Below, one piece after another: positions 12,900 to 25,760 of a DNA stretch of 64,000 nt. Numbering within the stretch: the stretch's first letter is position 1; each line of letters opens with the position of its first letter. The notes below the pieces were generated by a model, which was not told the origin of the DNA, did not search any database, and was given only the letters and a program-made list of their open reading frames with translations. This DNA is from Azolla caroliniana (lineage: Eukaryota; Polypodiophyta), in NCBI GenBank assembly GCA_043228905.1, contig JBHGNT010000044.1, forward strand, positions 1 through 64,000, read 5' to 3'. Made by a program: the position numbers and the translations under genes.

Positions 12900-13550
12900 C
12901 CCGTGAGTATTTTAAAATTTTCATACCTCGCCCATGTGATATCGGATTTTAGTGTTCAAAGATGCGAATTCGAAGCTAACAATGCTACCTAACACATGGA
13001 AGAGCGCGTCAGTATATTAAAAATTTCATACCTGGCCCGTGGGATATCAGATTTTAGTGTTCAAAGATGCGAATCGAAGGTAACAACGCTAGCTCTGATA
13101 TGGAATTAAAAAATCAAGATTTTGAAACTCAGGTCGAGAGACATGAAGAAATTCGCAAGTTAGAGGAGCGAGTTGAGAAGAGCCCATGAGTAAATTAAAA
13201 TGTTCATACCTGGCCCATGTGATATCGGATTTTTGTGTTCAGAGATAAAAATCGAAGGTAACAACGCTAGCTCTGATATGGAATTAAAAAATCAAGATTT
13301 TGAAACTCAGCTCGACAGACATGAAGAAATTACCAAAATAGAGGAGGGAGTTGAGAAGAGCGCGTGAGTATATTAAAATGTTCATACTTGGCTCGTGTGA
13401 TATCGGATTTTTGTGTTCAAAGATGCGAATCGAAGCTAACAACACTAGCTATGATATGGAATTAAAACATCAAGATTTGGAAACTCAGGACGAGAGACAT
13501 GATGAAATTAGAAAACTTGAGGAGGGAGTTGGGAGGAGCCCTTGAGTAAA
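12900..13550 (+). repeat. Transition zone between region A and region B subfamilies
   Basis: Monomers here mix diagnostic bases. The unit starting near 13,020 has ggcccgtgggatatcag, the next has a T5 tract with cagagataaaaatcgaagg, and the one at about 13,370 has the B-type cttggctcgtgtgatatcgg but still the A-type ttcaaagatgcg. From about 13,590 the B-type ttcaaacatgcg is used throughout. These are among the most divergent monomers in the window. Confidence 0.85.
12914..13018 (+). repeat. 105-bp truncated monomer in the transition zone
   Basis: After gctacct the sequence reads aacacatggaagagcgcgtc, so about 73 bp of the second half are missing. The monomer also has an extra base (gcgaattcgaag). 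It lies just before the switch between subfamilies. Confidence 0.8.
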
Positions 13551-13909
13551 TTAAAATGTTCATACCTGGCTCGTGTGCTATCGGATTTTTGTGTTCAAAC
13601 ATGCGAATCGAAGCTAACAACGCTAGCTATGAAAATTAAATTAAAAAATCAAGATTTTAAAACTCGGGTCGAGAGACATGACGAAAATAGAAAACTTGAG
13701 GAGGGAGTTGAAAGGAGCCGTTGATTAAATTAAAATGTTCATACCTGGCTCGTGTGATATCGGATTTTTGTGTTCAAACATGCGAATCGAAGCTAACAAC
13801 GCTAGCTATGATATAGAATTAAAAAATCAAGATTTTTAAACTCGAGTCAAGAGACATGACGAAATTACCAAATTTGAGGAGGGAGTTAAGACGAGCTAGT
13901 AGATAAATT

Positions 13910-14024
13910 AAAATGTTCTTACCTGGCTCGTATGATATCGGATTTCTGTGTTCAAACATGCGAATCGAAGCTAACAACGCTAGCAAAATTGAGGAGTGAG
14001 TTGAGAACACCTAGTAGGTAAATT
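13910..14024 (+). repeat. 115-bp monomer subtype, early copy
   Basis: gctagc joins directly to aaaattgaggag, removing 63 bp between gctagc and the later attagc; both breakpoints end in agc, so a microhomology deletion is likely. It lies exactly 3,141 bp (17 full monomers plus one short one) from the same short monomer at 17051, and a rare gcgaaatgaag variant (14431 and 17572) shows the same offset. It therefore belongs to an older copy of the five-monomer HOR. Confidence 0.85.
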
Positions 14025-14538
14025 AAAATGTTCATACCTGGCTTGTGTGATATCGGATTTTTGTGTTCAAACATGCGAATCGAAGCTAACAACGCTAGCT
14101 ATGATATAGAATTAAAAAATCAAGATTTTGAAACTCGGGTCGAGAGACATGACGAAAATAGAAAACTTGAGGAGGGAGTTAAAAGGAGCCCTTGAGTAAA
14201 TTAAAATGTTCATACCTGGCTCGTGTGATATCGGATTTTTGTGTTCAAACATGCGAATCGAAGCTAACAACGCTAGCTATGATATGGAATTAAAACATCA
14301 AGATTTTTAAACTCGAGTCAAGAGACATAACGAAATTACCAAATTTGAGGAGGGAGTTGAGAAGAGCTAGTAGATAAATTAAAATGTTCTTACCTGGCTC
14401 GTATGATATCGGATTATTGTGTTCAAATATGCGAAATGAAGCTAACAATGCTAGCTATGATATGGAATTAAAAAATCAAGATTTGGAAACTCGGGTCGAG
14501 AGACATGACGAAAATAGAAAACTTGAGGAGGGAGTTGA

Positions 14539-16520
14539 GAGGAACCCTTGACTAAATTAAAATGTTCTTACCTGGATCGTATGATATCGGATTTTTGTGT
14601 TCAAACATGCGAATCGAAGCTAACAACGCTAGCTATGATATAGAATTAAAAAATCAAGATTTTGAAACTCAGGTCGAGAGACATGATGAAAATAGAAAAC
14701 ATGAGGAGGGAGTTCAGAAGAGCCCTTGACTAAATTAAAATGTTCATACCTGGCTCGTGTGATACCGGATTTTTTTGTTCAAACATGCGAATCGAAGCTA
14801 ACAACGCTAGCTATGATATAAAATTAAAAAATCAATATTTTGAAACTCAAAACGAGAGACATGATGAAAATAGAAAACTTGAGGAGGGAGTTGAGAAGAG
14901 CCCTTGACTAAATTAAAATGTTCATACCTGGCTCGTGTGATACCGGATTTTTTTGTTCAAACATGCGAATCGAAGCTAACAACGCTAGCTATGATATAGA
15001 ATTAAAAAATCAAGATTTTGAAACTCAAGTCGAGAGACATGAAGAAATTAGCAAACTTGAGGGGGGAGTTGAGAGGAGCCCTTGAATAAATTAAAATGGT
15101 CATACCTAGCTCGTGTGATATCGGATTTTTGTGTTCAAACATGCGAATCGAAGCTAACAACGCTAGCTATGATATGGAATTAAAAAATCAAGATTTTGAA
15201 ACTCGGGTCGAGAGACATGACGAAATTACCAAATTTGAGGAGGGAGTTGAAAGGAGCCCTTTAGTAAATTAAAATGTTCATACCTGGCTCGTGTGATATC
15301 GGATTTTTGTGTTCAAACATGCGAATCGAAGCTAACAACGCTAGCTATTACATGGAATTAAAAAATCCAGATTTTTAAACACGGGTCAACAGACATGACG
15401 AAATTATCAAACTTGAGGACGGAGTTGAGAAGAGCTAGTAGGTAAATTAAAATGTTCATACCTGGCTCGTGTGATATCCGATTTTTGTGTTCAAACATTC
15501 GAATCGAAGCTAACAACGCTAGCTATGATATGGAATTAAAAATTCAAGATTTTGATACTCAGGTCAAGAGACATGAAGAAATTAGCAAACTGGAGGAGGG
15601 AGTCGAGAGGAGCCCTTGAGTAAATTCAAATATTCATACGTGGCTCGTATGATATCGGCTTTTTGTGTTCAAACATGCGAATCGAAGCTAACAACGCTAG
15701 TTATGATATAGAATTAAAAAATCAAGATTTTGAAACTCATGTCGAGAGACATGATGAAAATAGAAAACTTGAGGAGGGAGTTGAGAGGAACCCTTGACTA
15801 AATTAAAATGTTCTTACCTAGATCGTATGATATCGGATTTTTGTGTTCAAACATGCGAATCGAAGCTAACAACGCTAGCTATGATATAGAATTAAAAAAT
15901 CAAGATTTTGAAACTCAGGTCGAGAGACATGATGAAAATAGAAAACATGAGGAGGGAGTTCAGAAGAGCCCTTGACTAAATTAAAATGTTCATACCTGGC
16001 TCGTGTGATACCGGATTTTTTTGTTCAAACATGCGAATTGAAGCTAACAACGCTAGCTATGATATAGAATTAAAAAATCAATATTTTGAAACTCAAGTCG
16101 AGAGACATGATGAAAATAGACAACTTGAGGAGGGAGTTGAGAAGAGCCCTTGACTAAATTAAAATGTTCATACCTGGCTCGTGTGATACCGGATTTTTTT
16201 GTTCAAACATGCGAATCGAAGCTAACAACGCTAGCAATGATATAGAATTAAAAAATCAAGATTTTGAAACTCAAGTCGAGAGACATGAAGAAATTAGCAA
16301 ACTTGAGGAGGGAGTTGAGAGGAGCCCTTGAATAAATTAAAATGGTCATACCTAGCTCGTGTGATATCGGATTTTTGTGTTCAAACATGCGAATCGAAGC
16401 TAACAACGCTAGCTATGATATGGAATTAAAAAATCAAGATTTTGAAACTCGGGTCGAGAGACATGACGAAATTACCAAATTTGAGGAGGGAGTTGAAAGG
16501 AGCCCTTGAGTAAATTAAAA
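14539..16520 (+). repeat. 7-monomer duplication, offset 1,246 bp
   Basis: The variant gaggaaccc at 14539 recurs at 15785, 1,246 bp (7 x 178) away. In both copies the next monomers have cttaccta or cttacctgg with gatcgtatgat, then two with gataccgg and a seven-base T tract, then one with ggtcatacctagc. The match holds for about four to five monomers and then fades (an acatgg and ccagattt variant near 15,350 is not in the second copy). So it is a duplicated segment spaced by seven monomers, not a long regular array. Confidence 0.8.
15634..15652. other. Perfect 7-bp dyad tcatacg-tggct-cgtatga
   Basis: In this monomer the block after ttaaaatg is a perfect inverted repeat with a five-base loop. 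Most monomers keep a weaker form (tcatac / gtgtga, one mismatch). T5 and T8 monomers, with catacgtggctcgtgtga, match at 6 of 7 positions. Confidence 0.7.
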
Positions 16521-17048
16521 TGTTCATACCTGGCTCGTGTGATATCGGATTTTTGTGTTCAAACATGTGAATCGAAGCTAACAACGCTAGCTATGATAAG
16601 GAATTAAAACATCAAGATTTTTAAACTCGAGTCAAGAGACATGACGAAATTACCAAATTTGAGGAGGGAGCTGAGAAGAGCTAGTAGATAAATTAAAATG
16701 TTCTTACCTGGCTCGTATGATATCGGATTTTTGTGTTCAAACATGCGAATCGAAGCTAACAATGCTAGCTATGATATGGAATTAAAAAATCAAGATTTGG
16801 AAACTCGGGTCGAGAGACATGACGAAAATAGAAAACTTGAGGAGGGAGTTGAAAGGAGACCTTGAGTAAATTAAAATGTTCATACCTGGCTCGTGTGATA
16901 TCGGATTTTTGTGTTCAAACATGCGAATCGAAGCTAACAACGCTAGCTATGATATAGAATTAAAAAATCAAGATTTTTAAACTCGAGTCAAGAGACATGA
17001 CGAAATTACCAAATTTGAGGAGGGAGTTGAGAAGAGCTAGTAGATAAA

Positions 17049-18830
17049 TTAAAATGTTCTTACCTGGCTCGTATGATATCGGATTTTTGTGTTCAAACAT
17101 GCGAATCGACGATAACAACGCTAGCAAACTTGACGAGTGAGTTGAGAAGACCTAGTAGGTAAATTAAAATGTTCATACCTGGCTCGTGTGATATCGGATT
17201 TTTGTGTTCAAACATGCGAATCGAAGCTAACAACTCTAGCTATGATATGGAATTAAAAAATCAAGATTTTGAAACTCAGGTCAAGAGACATGAAGAAATT
17301 AGCAAACTTGAGGAGGGAGTTGAGAAGAGCTACTAGGTAAATTAAAATGTTCATACCTGGCTCGTGTGATATCGGATTTTTATGTTCAAACATGCGAATC
17401 GAAGCTAACAACGCTAGCTATGATATGGAATTAAAACATCAAGATTTTTAAACTCGAGTCAAGAGACATAACGAAATTACCAAATTTGAGGAGGGAGTTG
17501 AGAAGAGCTAGTAGATAAATTAAAATGTTCTTACCTGGCTCGTATGATATCGGATTTTTGTGTTCAAACATGCGAAATGAAGCTAACAATGCTAGCTATG
17601 ATATGGAATTAAAAAATCAAGATTTTGAAACTCGGGTCGAGAGACATGACGCAAATACAAAACTTGAGGAGGGAGTTGAAAGGAGCCCTTGAGTAAATTA
17701 AAATGTTCATACCTGGCTCGTGTGATATCGGATTTTTGTGTTCAAACATGCGAATCGAAGTTAACAATGCTAGCTATGATATAGAATTAAAAAATCAAGA
17801 TTTTTAAACTCGAGTCAAGAGACATGACGAAATTACCAAATTTGAGGAGGGAGTTGAGAAGAGCTAGTAGAAAAATTAAAATGTTCTTACCTGGCTCGTA
17901 TGATATCGGATTTTTGTGTTCAAACATGCGAATCGAAGATAACAACGCTAGCAAACTTGAGGAGTGAGTTGAGAAGACCTAGTAGGTAAATTAAAATGTT
18001 CATACCTGGCTCGTGTGATATCGGATTTTTGTGTTCAAACATGCGAATCGAAGCTAACAACGCTAGCTATGATATGGAATTAAAAAATCAAGATTTTGAA
18101 ACTCAGGTCAAGAGACATGAAAAAATTAGCAAACTTGAGGAGGGAGTTGAGAAGAGCTACTAGGTAAATTAAAATGTTCATACCTGGCTCGTGTGATATC
18201 GGATTTTTGTGTTCAAACATGCGAATCGAAGCTAACAACGCTAGCTATGATATGGAATTAAAACATCAAGATTTTTCAACTCGAGTCAAGAGACATAACG
18301 AAATTACCAAATTTGAGGAGGAAGTTGAGAAGAGCTAGTAGATAAATTAAAATGTTCTTACCTGGCTCGTATGATATCGGATTTTTGTGTTCAAACATGC
18401 GAATCGAAGCTAACAATGCTAGCTATGATATGGAATTAAAAAAACTATGATTTGGAAACTCGGGTCGAGAGACATGACGAAAATAGAAAACTTGAGGAGG
18501 GAGTTGAAAGGAGCCCTTGAGTAAATTAAAATGTTCATACGTGGCGCGTGTGATATCGGATTTTTGTGTTCAAACATGCGAATCGAAGCTAACAACGCTA
18601 GCTTTGATATGGAATTAAAACATCAAGATTTTTAAACTCGAGTCAAGAGACATGACGAAATTACCAAATTTGAGGAGGGAGTTGAGAAGAGCTAGTAGAT
18701 AAATTAAAATGTTCTTACCTGGCTCGTATGATATCGGATTTTTGTGTTCAAACATGCGAATCGAAGCTAACAACGCTAGCAAACTTGAGGAGTGAGTTGA
18801 GAAGACCTAGTAGGTAAATTAAAATGTTCA
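17049..18830 (+). repeat. 5-monomer HOR, 827 bp, with one 115-bp monomer
   Basis: The short monomer begins at anchors 17051, 17878 and 18706, spacings of 827 and 828 bp, that is four monomers of 178 bp plus one of 115 bp. Each unit has the order: short monomer ending cctagtagg; monomer ending gctactagg; monomer with aaacatcaag and gctagtagat; monomer with aatgctagc and gaaaggag; monomer with ctcgagtcaag and gctagtaga. Two full units and the start of a third are present. The short monomer is a stable member of the HOR. Confidence 0.88.
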
Positions 18831-19194
18831 TACCTGGCTTGTGTGATATCGGATTTTTGTGTTCAAACATGCGAATCGAAGCTAACAACGCTAGCTATGA
18901 TATGGAATTAAAAAATCAAGATTTTGAAACTCGGGTCGAGAGACATGACGAAAATAGAAAACATGAGGAGGGAGTTAAAAGGAGCCCTTGAGTAAATTAA
19001 AATGTTCATACCTGGCTCGTGTGATATCGGATTTTTGTGTTCAAACATGCGAATCGAAGCTAACAATGCTAGCTACGATGTGGAATTAAAAAATCAAGAT
19101 TTTGAAACTCAAAACGACAGACATGAAGAAATTAGCAAACTTGAGGAGGGAGTTGAGAGGAGCCCTTGAGTAAATTAAAATGTTCATACGTGGC

Positions 19195-20230
19195 TCGTGT
19201 GATATCGGATTTTTGTGTTCAAACATGCGAATCGAAGCTAACATTGCTAGCTATGATATGGATTTAAAAAATCAAGATTTTGAAACTCAGGTCGAGAGAC
19301 ATGATGAAAATAGAAAACTTGAGGAGGGGGTTGAGAGGAGCCCTTGAGTAAATTAAAATGTTCATACCTGGCTCGTGTGATATCGGATTTTTGTGTTCAA
19401 ACATGCGAATCGAAGCTAACAATGCTAGCTACGATGTGGAATTAAGAAATCAAGATTTTGAAACTCAGGACGAGAGACATGATGAAAATAGAAAACTTGG
19501 GGAGGGAGTTGAGAGGAGCCCTTGAGTAAATTAAAATGTTCATACCTGGCTCGTGTGCTATCGGATTTTTGTGTTCAAACATGCGAATCGAAGCTAACAT
19601 TGCTAGCTACGATATGGAATTAAAAAATCAAGATTTTTAAACTCGGGTCAAGAGACATGACGAAATTACCAAATTTGAGGAGGGAGTTGAGAGGAGCCCT
19701 TGACTAATTTAAAATGTTCATACCTGGCTCGTGTGATATCGTATTTTTGTGTTCAAACATGCGAATCGAAGCTAACAACGCTTGCTATGATATGGAATTA
19801 AAAACTCAATATTTTTAAACTCGGGTCAAGAGACATGAAGAAATTAGCAAACTTGAGGAGGGAGTTGAGAGGAGCCCTTGAGTAAATTAAAATGTTCATA
19901 CGTGGCTCGTGTGATATCGGATTTTTGTGTTCAAACATGCGAATCGAAGCTAACATTGCTAGCTATGATATGGATTTAAAAAATCAAGATTTTGAAACTC
20001 AGGTCGAGAGACATGATGAAAATAGAAAACTTGAGGAGGGGGTTGAGAGGAGCCCTTGAGTAAATTAAAATGTTCATACCTGGCTCGTGTGATATCGGAT
20101 TTTTGTGTTCAAACATGCGCATCGAAACTAACAATGCTAGCTACGACATGGAATTAAAAAATCAAGATTTTGAGACTCAGGACGAGAGACATGATGAAAA
20201 TAGAAAACTTGGGGAGGGAGTTGAGAGGAG
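19195..20230 (+). repeat. 4-monomer local duplication, offset 712 bp
   Basis: acattgctagctatg with the following ggatttaaaaaatc occurs at 19241 and 19953. In both places the preceding monomer ends gaggagcccttgag with catacgtgg after it, and the next reads acgag and cttgggg. This is an early appearance of the T5-T6 pair that becomes part of the 11-monomer cassette further right. Confidence 0.75.
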
Positions 20231-21193
20231 CCCTTGAGTAAATTAAAATGTTCATACCTGGCTCGTGTGCTATCGGATTTTTGTGTTCAAACATGCGAAT
20301 CGAAGCTAACAACGCTAGCTATGATATGGAATTAAAAAATCAAGATTTTGAAACTCGGGTCAAGAGACATGAAGAAATTAGCAAACTTGAGGAGGGAGTT
20401 GAGAGGAGCCCTTGAGTAAATTAAAATGTTCATACGTGGCTCGTGTGCTATCGGATTTTTGTGTTCAAACATGCGAATCGAAGCTAACAACGCTAACTAT
20501 CATATGGAATTAAAAAATCAAGATTTTGAAACTCAGGTCAAGAGACATGAAGAAATTAGCAAACTTGAGGACTGAGTTGAACAGACCTAGTAGGTAAATT
20601 AAAATGTTCATACCTGGCTCGTGTGATATAGGATTTTTGTGTTCAAACATGCGAATCGAAGCTAACAACGCTAGCTATGATATGGAATTAAAAACTCAAG
20701 ATTTTTAAACTCGGGTCAAGAGACATGACGAAATTACCAAATTTGAGGAGGGAGTTGAGAAGAGCCCTTGACTAAATTAGAATGTTCATACCTGGCTCGT
20801 GTGATATCGGATTTTTGTGTTCATACATGCGAATCGAAGCTAACAATGCTAGCTACGATATGGAATTAAAAAATCAAGATTTTGAAACTCAGGTCAAGAG
20901 ACATGAAGAAATTACCAAACTTGAGGACTGAGTTGAGAAGACCTAGTAGGTAAATTAAAATGTTCATTCCTGGCTCGTATGGTATCGGCTTTTTGTGTTC
21001 AAACATGCGAATCGAAGCTAACAACGCTAGCTATGATATAGAATTAAAAAATCAAGATTTTGAAACTCAGGTCCAGAGACATGATGAAAATAGAAAACCT
21101 TAGGACGGGGTTGAGAGGAGCCCTTGAGTAAATTAAAATGTTCTTACCTGGCTCGTGTGATATCGGATTTTTGTGGTCAAACATGCGAATCGA

Positions 21194-21210
21194 AGCTAAC
21201 AACGTTAGCT
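21194..21210. other. Perfect 7-bp dyad in the T1 monomer type
   Basis: agctaac - aac - gttagct is a perfect inverted repeat with a three-base centre. The usual monomer has gctagct here, leaving only a 5-bp stem (agcta / tagct). The change is linked to gtggtcaa and marks T1; I count 21 such monomers, from this one to about 63,712, for example 23509-23525. A binding site or cruciform role is not shown. Confidence 0.8.
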
Positions 21211-21679
21211 ATCATATGGAATTAAAAACTCAATATTTTTAAACTCGGGTCAAGAGACATGAAGAAATTAGCAAACTTGAGGAGGGAGTTGAGAGGAGCC
21301 CTTGAGTAAATTAAAATGTTCATACGTGGCTCGTGTGATATCGGATTTTTGTGTTCAAACATGCGAATCGAAGCTACCAACGCTAGCTATGATATGGAAT
21401 TAAAAAATCAATATTTTGAAACTCAGGTCGAGAGACATGATGAAAATAGAAAACTTGAGGAGGGGGTTGAGAGGAGCCCTTGAGTAAATTAAAATATTCA
21501 TACCTGGCTCGTGTGATATCGGATTTTTGTGTTCAAACATGCGCATCGAAACTAACAATGCTAGCTACGACATGGAATTAAAAAATCAAGATTTTGAGAC
21601 TCAGGACGAGAGACATGATGAAAATAGAAAACTTGGGGAGGGAGTTGAGAGGAGCCCTGTAGTAAATTAAAATGTTCAT

Positions 21680-23905
21680 ACCTGGCTCGTGTGGTATCGG
21701 ATTTTTGTGTTCAAACATGCGAATCGAAGCTAACAACGCTAGCTATGACATGGAATTAAAAAATCAAGATTTTGAAACTTAGGTCAAGAGACATGAAGAA
21801 ATTAGCAAACTTGAGGACTGAGTTGAGAAGACCTAGTAGGTAAATTAAAATGTTCATACCTGGCTCGTGTGATATCGGATTTTTCTGTTCAAACATGCGA
21901 ATCGAAGCTAACAACGCTAGCTATGATATGGAATTAAAAACTCAAGATTTTTAAACTCGGGTCAAGAGACATGAGGAAATTACCAAATTTGAGGAGGGAG
22001 TTGAGAAGAGCCCTTGACTAAATTAAAATGTTCATACCTGGCTCGTGTGATATCGGATTTTTGTGTTCATACATGCGAATCGAAGCTAACAATGCTAGCT
22101 ACGATATGGAATTAAAAAATCAAGATTTTGAAACTCAGGACGAGAGACATGATGAAAATAGAAAACATGGGGAGGGAGTTGAGAGGAGCCCTTGAGTAAA
22201 TTAAAATGTTCATACCTGGCTCGTGTGCTATCGGATTTTTGTGTTCAAACATGCGAATCGAAGCTAACAACGCTAGCTATCATATGGAATTAAAAAATCA
22301 AGATTTTGACACTCAAGTCAAGAGACATGAAGAAATTAGCAAACTTGAGGAGTGAGTTCAGAACACCTAGTAGGTAAAATTAAAATGTTCATACCTGGCT
22401 CGTGTGATATCGGATTTTTGTGTTCAAACATGCGAATCGAAGCTAACAATGCTAGCTACGATGTGGAATTAAAAAATCAAGATTTTGAAACTCAAAACGA
22501 GAGACATGATGAAAATAGAAAACTTGCGGAGGGAGTTGAGAGGAGCCCTTGAGTAAATTAAAATGTTCATACCTGGCTCGTGTGCTATCGGATTTTTGTG
22601 TTCAAACATGCGAATCGAAGCTAACAACGCTAGCTATCATATGGAATTAAAAACTCAATATTTTTAAACTCGGGTCAAGAGACATGAAGAAATTAGCAAA
22701 CTTGAGGAGGGAGTTGAGAGGAGCCCTTGAGTAAATTAAAATGTTCATACGTGGCTCGTGTGCTATCGGATTTTTGTGTTCAAACATGCGAATCGAAGCT
22801 AACAACGCTAGCTATCATATGGAATTAAAAAATCAAGATTTTGAAACTCAGGTCAGGAGACATGAAGAAATTAGCAAACTTGAGGACTGAGTTGAGAAGA
22901 CCTAGTAGGTAAATTAAAATGTTCATACCTGGCTCGTGTGATATAGGATTTTTGTGTTCAAACATGCGAATCGAAGCTAACAACGCTAGTTATGATATGG
23001 AATTAAAAACTCAAGATTTTTAAACTCGGGTCAAGAGACATGACGAAATTACCAAATTTGAGGAGGGAGTTGAGAAGAGCCCTTGACTAAATTAAAATGT
23101 TCATACCTGGCTCGTGTGATATCGGATTTTTGTGTTCATACATGCGAATCGAAGCTAACAATGCTAGCTACGATATGGAATTAAAAAATCAAGATTTTGA
23201 AACTCAGGTCAAGAGACATGAAGAAATTACCAAACTTGAGGACTGTGTTGAGAAGACCTAGTAGGTAAATTAAAATGTTCATTCCTGGCTCGTATGGTAT
23301 CGGTTTTTTGTGTTCAAACATGCGAATCGAAGCTAACAACGCTAGCTATGATATAGAATTAAAAAATCAAGATTTTGAAACTCAGGTCCAGAGACATGAT
23401 GAAAATAGAAAACCTTAGGACGGGGTTGAGAGGAGCCCTTGAGTAAATTAAAATGTTCTTACCTGGCTCGTGTGATATCGGATTTTTGTGGTCAAACATG
23501 CGAATCGAAGCTAACAACGTTAGCTATCATATGGAATTAAAAAATCAAGATTTTGAAACTCGGGTCAAGAGACATGAAGAAATTAGCAAACTTGAGGAGT
23601 GAGTTGAGAAGACCTACTAGGTAAATTAAAATGTTCATACCTGGCTCGTGTGATATCGGATTTTTGTGTTCAAACATGCGAATCGAAGCTAACAACGCTA
23701 GCTGTGATATGGAATTAAAAACTCAAGATTTTTAAACTCGGGTCAAGAGACATGACGAAATTACCAAATTTGAGGAGGGAGTTGAGAAGAGCCCTGGACT
23801 AAATTAAAATGTTCATACCTGGCTCGTGTGATATCGGATTTTTGTGTTCATACATGCGAATCGAAGCTAACAATGCTAGCTACGATATGGAATTAAAAAA
23901 TCAAG
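21680..23905 (+). repeat. 2.2-kb block, first copy (offset 3,561 bp)
   Basis: Private variants match positions 3,561 bp downstream: cttaggtcaag near 21,778 and 25,338, atgaggaaatt at 21971 and 25532, and gaacacctag with an extra A in gtaggtaaaatt at 22361 and 25922. The offset is 20 monomers plus that inserted base. The match ends near 23,905, where one copy has gaaactcaggtcgag and the other ttaaactcggg. Confidence 0.85.
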
Positions 23906-24689
23906 ATTTTGAAACTCAGGTCGAGAGACATGATGAAAATAGAAAACTTGAGGAGGGAGTTGAGAGGAGCCCTTGAGTAAATTAAAATGTTCATACCTGG
24001 CTCGTGTGGTATCGGATTTTTGTGTTCAAACATGCGAATCGAAGCTAACAATGCTAGCTACGATATGGAATTAAAAAATCAAGATTTTTAAACTCGGGTC
24101 AAGAGACATGACGAAATTACCAAATTTGAGGAGGGAGTTGAGAAGAGCCCTTGACTAATTTAAAATGTTCATACCTGGCTCGTGTGATATCGTATTTTTG
24201 TGTTCAAACATGCGAATCGAAGCTAACAACGCTTGCTATGATATGGAATTAAAAACTCAATATTTTTAAACTCGGGTCAAGAGACATGAAGAAATTAGCA
24301 AACTTGAGGAGGGAGTTGAGAGGAGCCCTTGAGTAAATTAAAATGTTCATACGTGGCTCGTGTGATATCGGATTTTTGTGTTCAAACATGCGAATCGAAG
24401 CTACCAACGCTAGCTATGATATGGAATTAAAAAATCAAGATTTTGAAACTCAGGTCGAGAGACATGATGAAAATAGAAAACTTGAGGAGGGGGTTGAGAG
24501 GAGCCCTTGAGTAAATTAAAATATTCATACCTGGCTCGTGTGATATCGGATTTTTGTGTTCAAACATGCGCATCGAAACTAACAATGCTAGCTACGACAT
24601 GGAATTAAAAAATCAAGATTTTGAGACTCAGGACGAGAGACATGATGAAAATAGAAAACTTGGGGAGGGAGTTGAGAGGAGCCCTTTAG

Positions 24690-25760
24690 TAAATTAAAAT
24701 GTTCATACCTGGCTCGTGTGGTATCGGATTTTTGTGTTCAAACATGCGAATCGAAGCTAACAACGCTAGCTATGACATGGAATTAAAAAATCAAGATTTT
24801 GAAACTTAGGTCAAGAGACATGAAGAAATTAGCAAACTTGAGGACTGAGTTGAGAAGACCTAGTAGGTAAATTAAAATGTTCATACCTGGCTCGTGTGAT
24901 ATCGGATTTTTCTGTTCAAACATGCGAATCGAAGCTAACAACGCTAGCTATGATATGGAATTAAAAACTCAAGATTTTTAAACTCGGGTCAAGAGACATG
25001 AGGAAATTACCAAATTTGAGGAGGGAGTTGAGAAGAGCCCTTGACTAAATTAAAATGTTCATACCTGGCTCGTGTGATATCGGATTTTTGTGTTCATACA
25101 TGCTAATCGAAGCTAACAATGCTAGGTACGATATGGAATTAAAAAATCAAGATTTTGAAACTCAGGACGAGAGACATGATGAAAATAGAAAACATGGGGA
25201 GGGAGTTGAGAGGAGCCCTTGAGTAAATTAAAATGTTCATACCTGGCTCGTGTGCTATCGGATTTTTGTGTTCAAACATGCGAATCGAAGCTAACAACGC
25301 TAGCTATGACATGGAATTAAAAAATCAAGATTTTGAAACTTAGGTCAAGAGACATGAAGAAATTAGCAAACTTGAGGACTGAGTTGAGAAGACCTAGTAG
25401 GTAAATTAAAATGTTCATACCTGGCTCGTGTGATATCGGATTTTTCTGTTCAAACATGCGAATCGAAGCTAACAACGCTAGCTATGATATGGAATTAAAA
25501 ACTCAAGATTTTTAAACTCGGGTCAAGAGACATGAGGAAATTACCAAATTTGAGGAGGGAGTTGAGAAGAGCCCTTGACTAAATTAAAATGTTCATACCT
25601 GGCTCGTGTGATATCGGATTTTTGTGTTCATACATGCGAATCGAAGCTAACAATGCTAGGTACGATATGGAATTAAAAAATCAAGATTTTGAAACTCAGG
25701 ACGAGAGACATGATGAAAATAGAAAACATGGGGAGGGAGTTGAGAGGAGCCCTTGAGTAA
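24690..25760 (+). repeat. 534-bp (3-monomer) tandem duplication
   Basis: Three linked variants are repeated exactly 534 bp apart: gaaacttagg at 24801 and 25335, atgaggaaatt at 24998 and 25532, and gctaggtacg at 25121 and 25655. Copy two lacks the tgctaatcga change seen at 25101, so only a few bases differ. Confidence 0.88.

Larger units (their letters stand above)
1..13000 (+). repeat. Region A: subfamily with X and Y class monomers
   Basis: Monomers here carry ttcaaagatgcg, where region B has ttcaaacatgcg. Two classes intermix. X monomers read ggctcgggtgatcccgg followed by a T5 tract and ctaccaacactagc. Y monomers read ggcccatgtgatatcgg followed by attttag and ctaacaacgct or ctaacaatgct. 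The first units run X (1-178), Y (179-356), Y variant (357-534), X (535-712). The order later is irregular rather than a fixed alternation. Copies differ more from one another than in region B, and short or recombined monomers are commoner, which suggests an older or less homogenised layer. No gene lies in this stretch. Confidence 0.9.

Noticed and set aside
14740-15030. T-rich run (gataccgg followed by seven T) as a terminator or promoter signal
   Set aside because: It is a monomer variant that also recurs at about 16,010 and 16,190 in the 1,246-bp duplication, with no gene beside it.
22352-22552. Open frames of 60-66 codons in region B (22352, 25913, 38328, 56301, 58081, 63065)
   Set aside because: Copies of monomers with a one-base insertion or changed bases (gtaggtaaaatt, agtagaaaac) that happen to extend a frame. 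They are duplicated with their HOR blocks and carry no signs of a gene.
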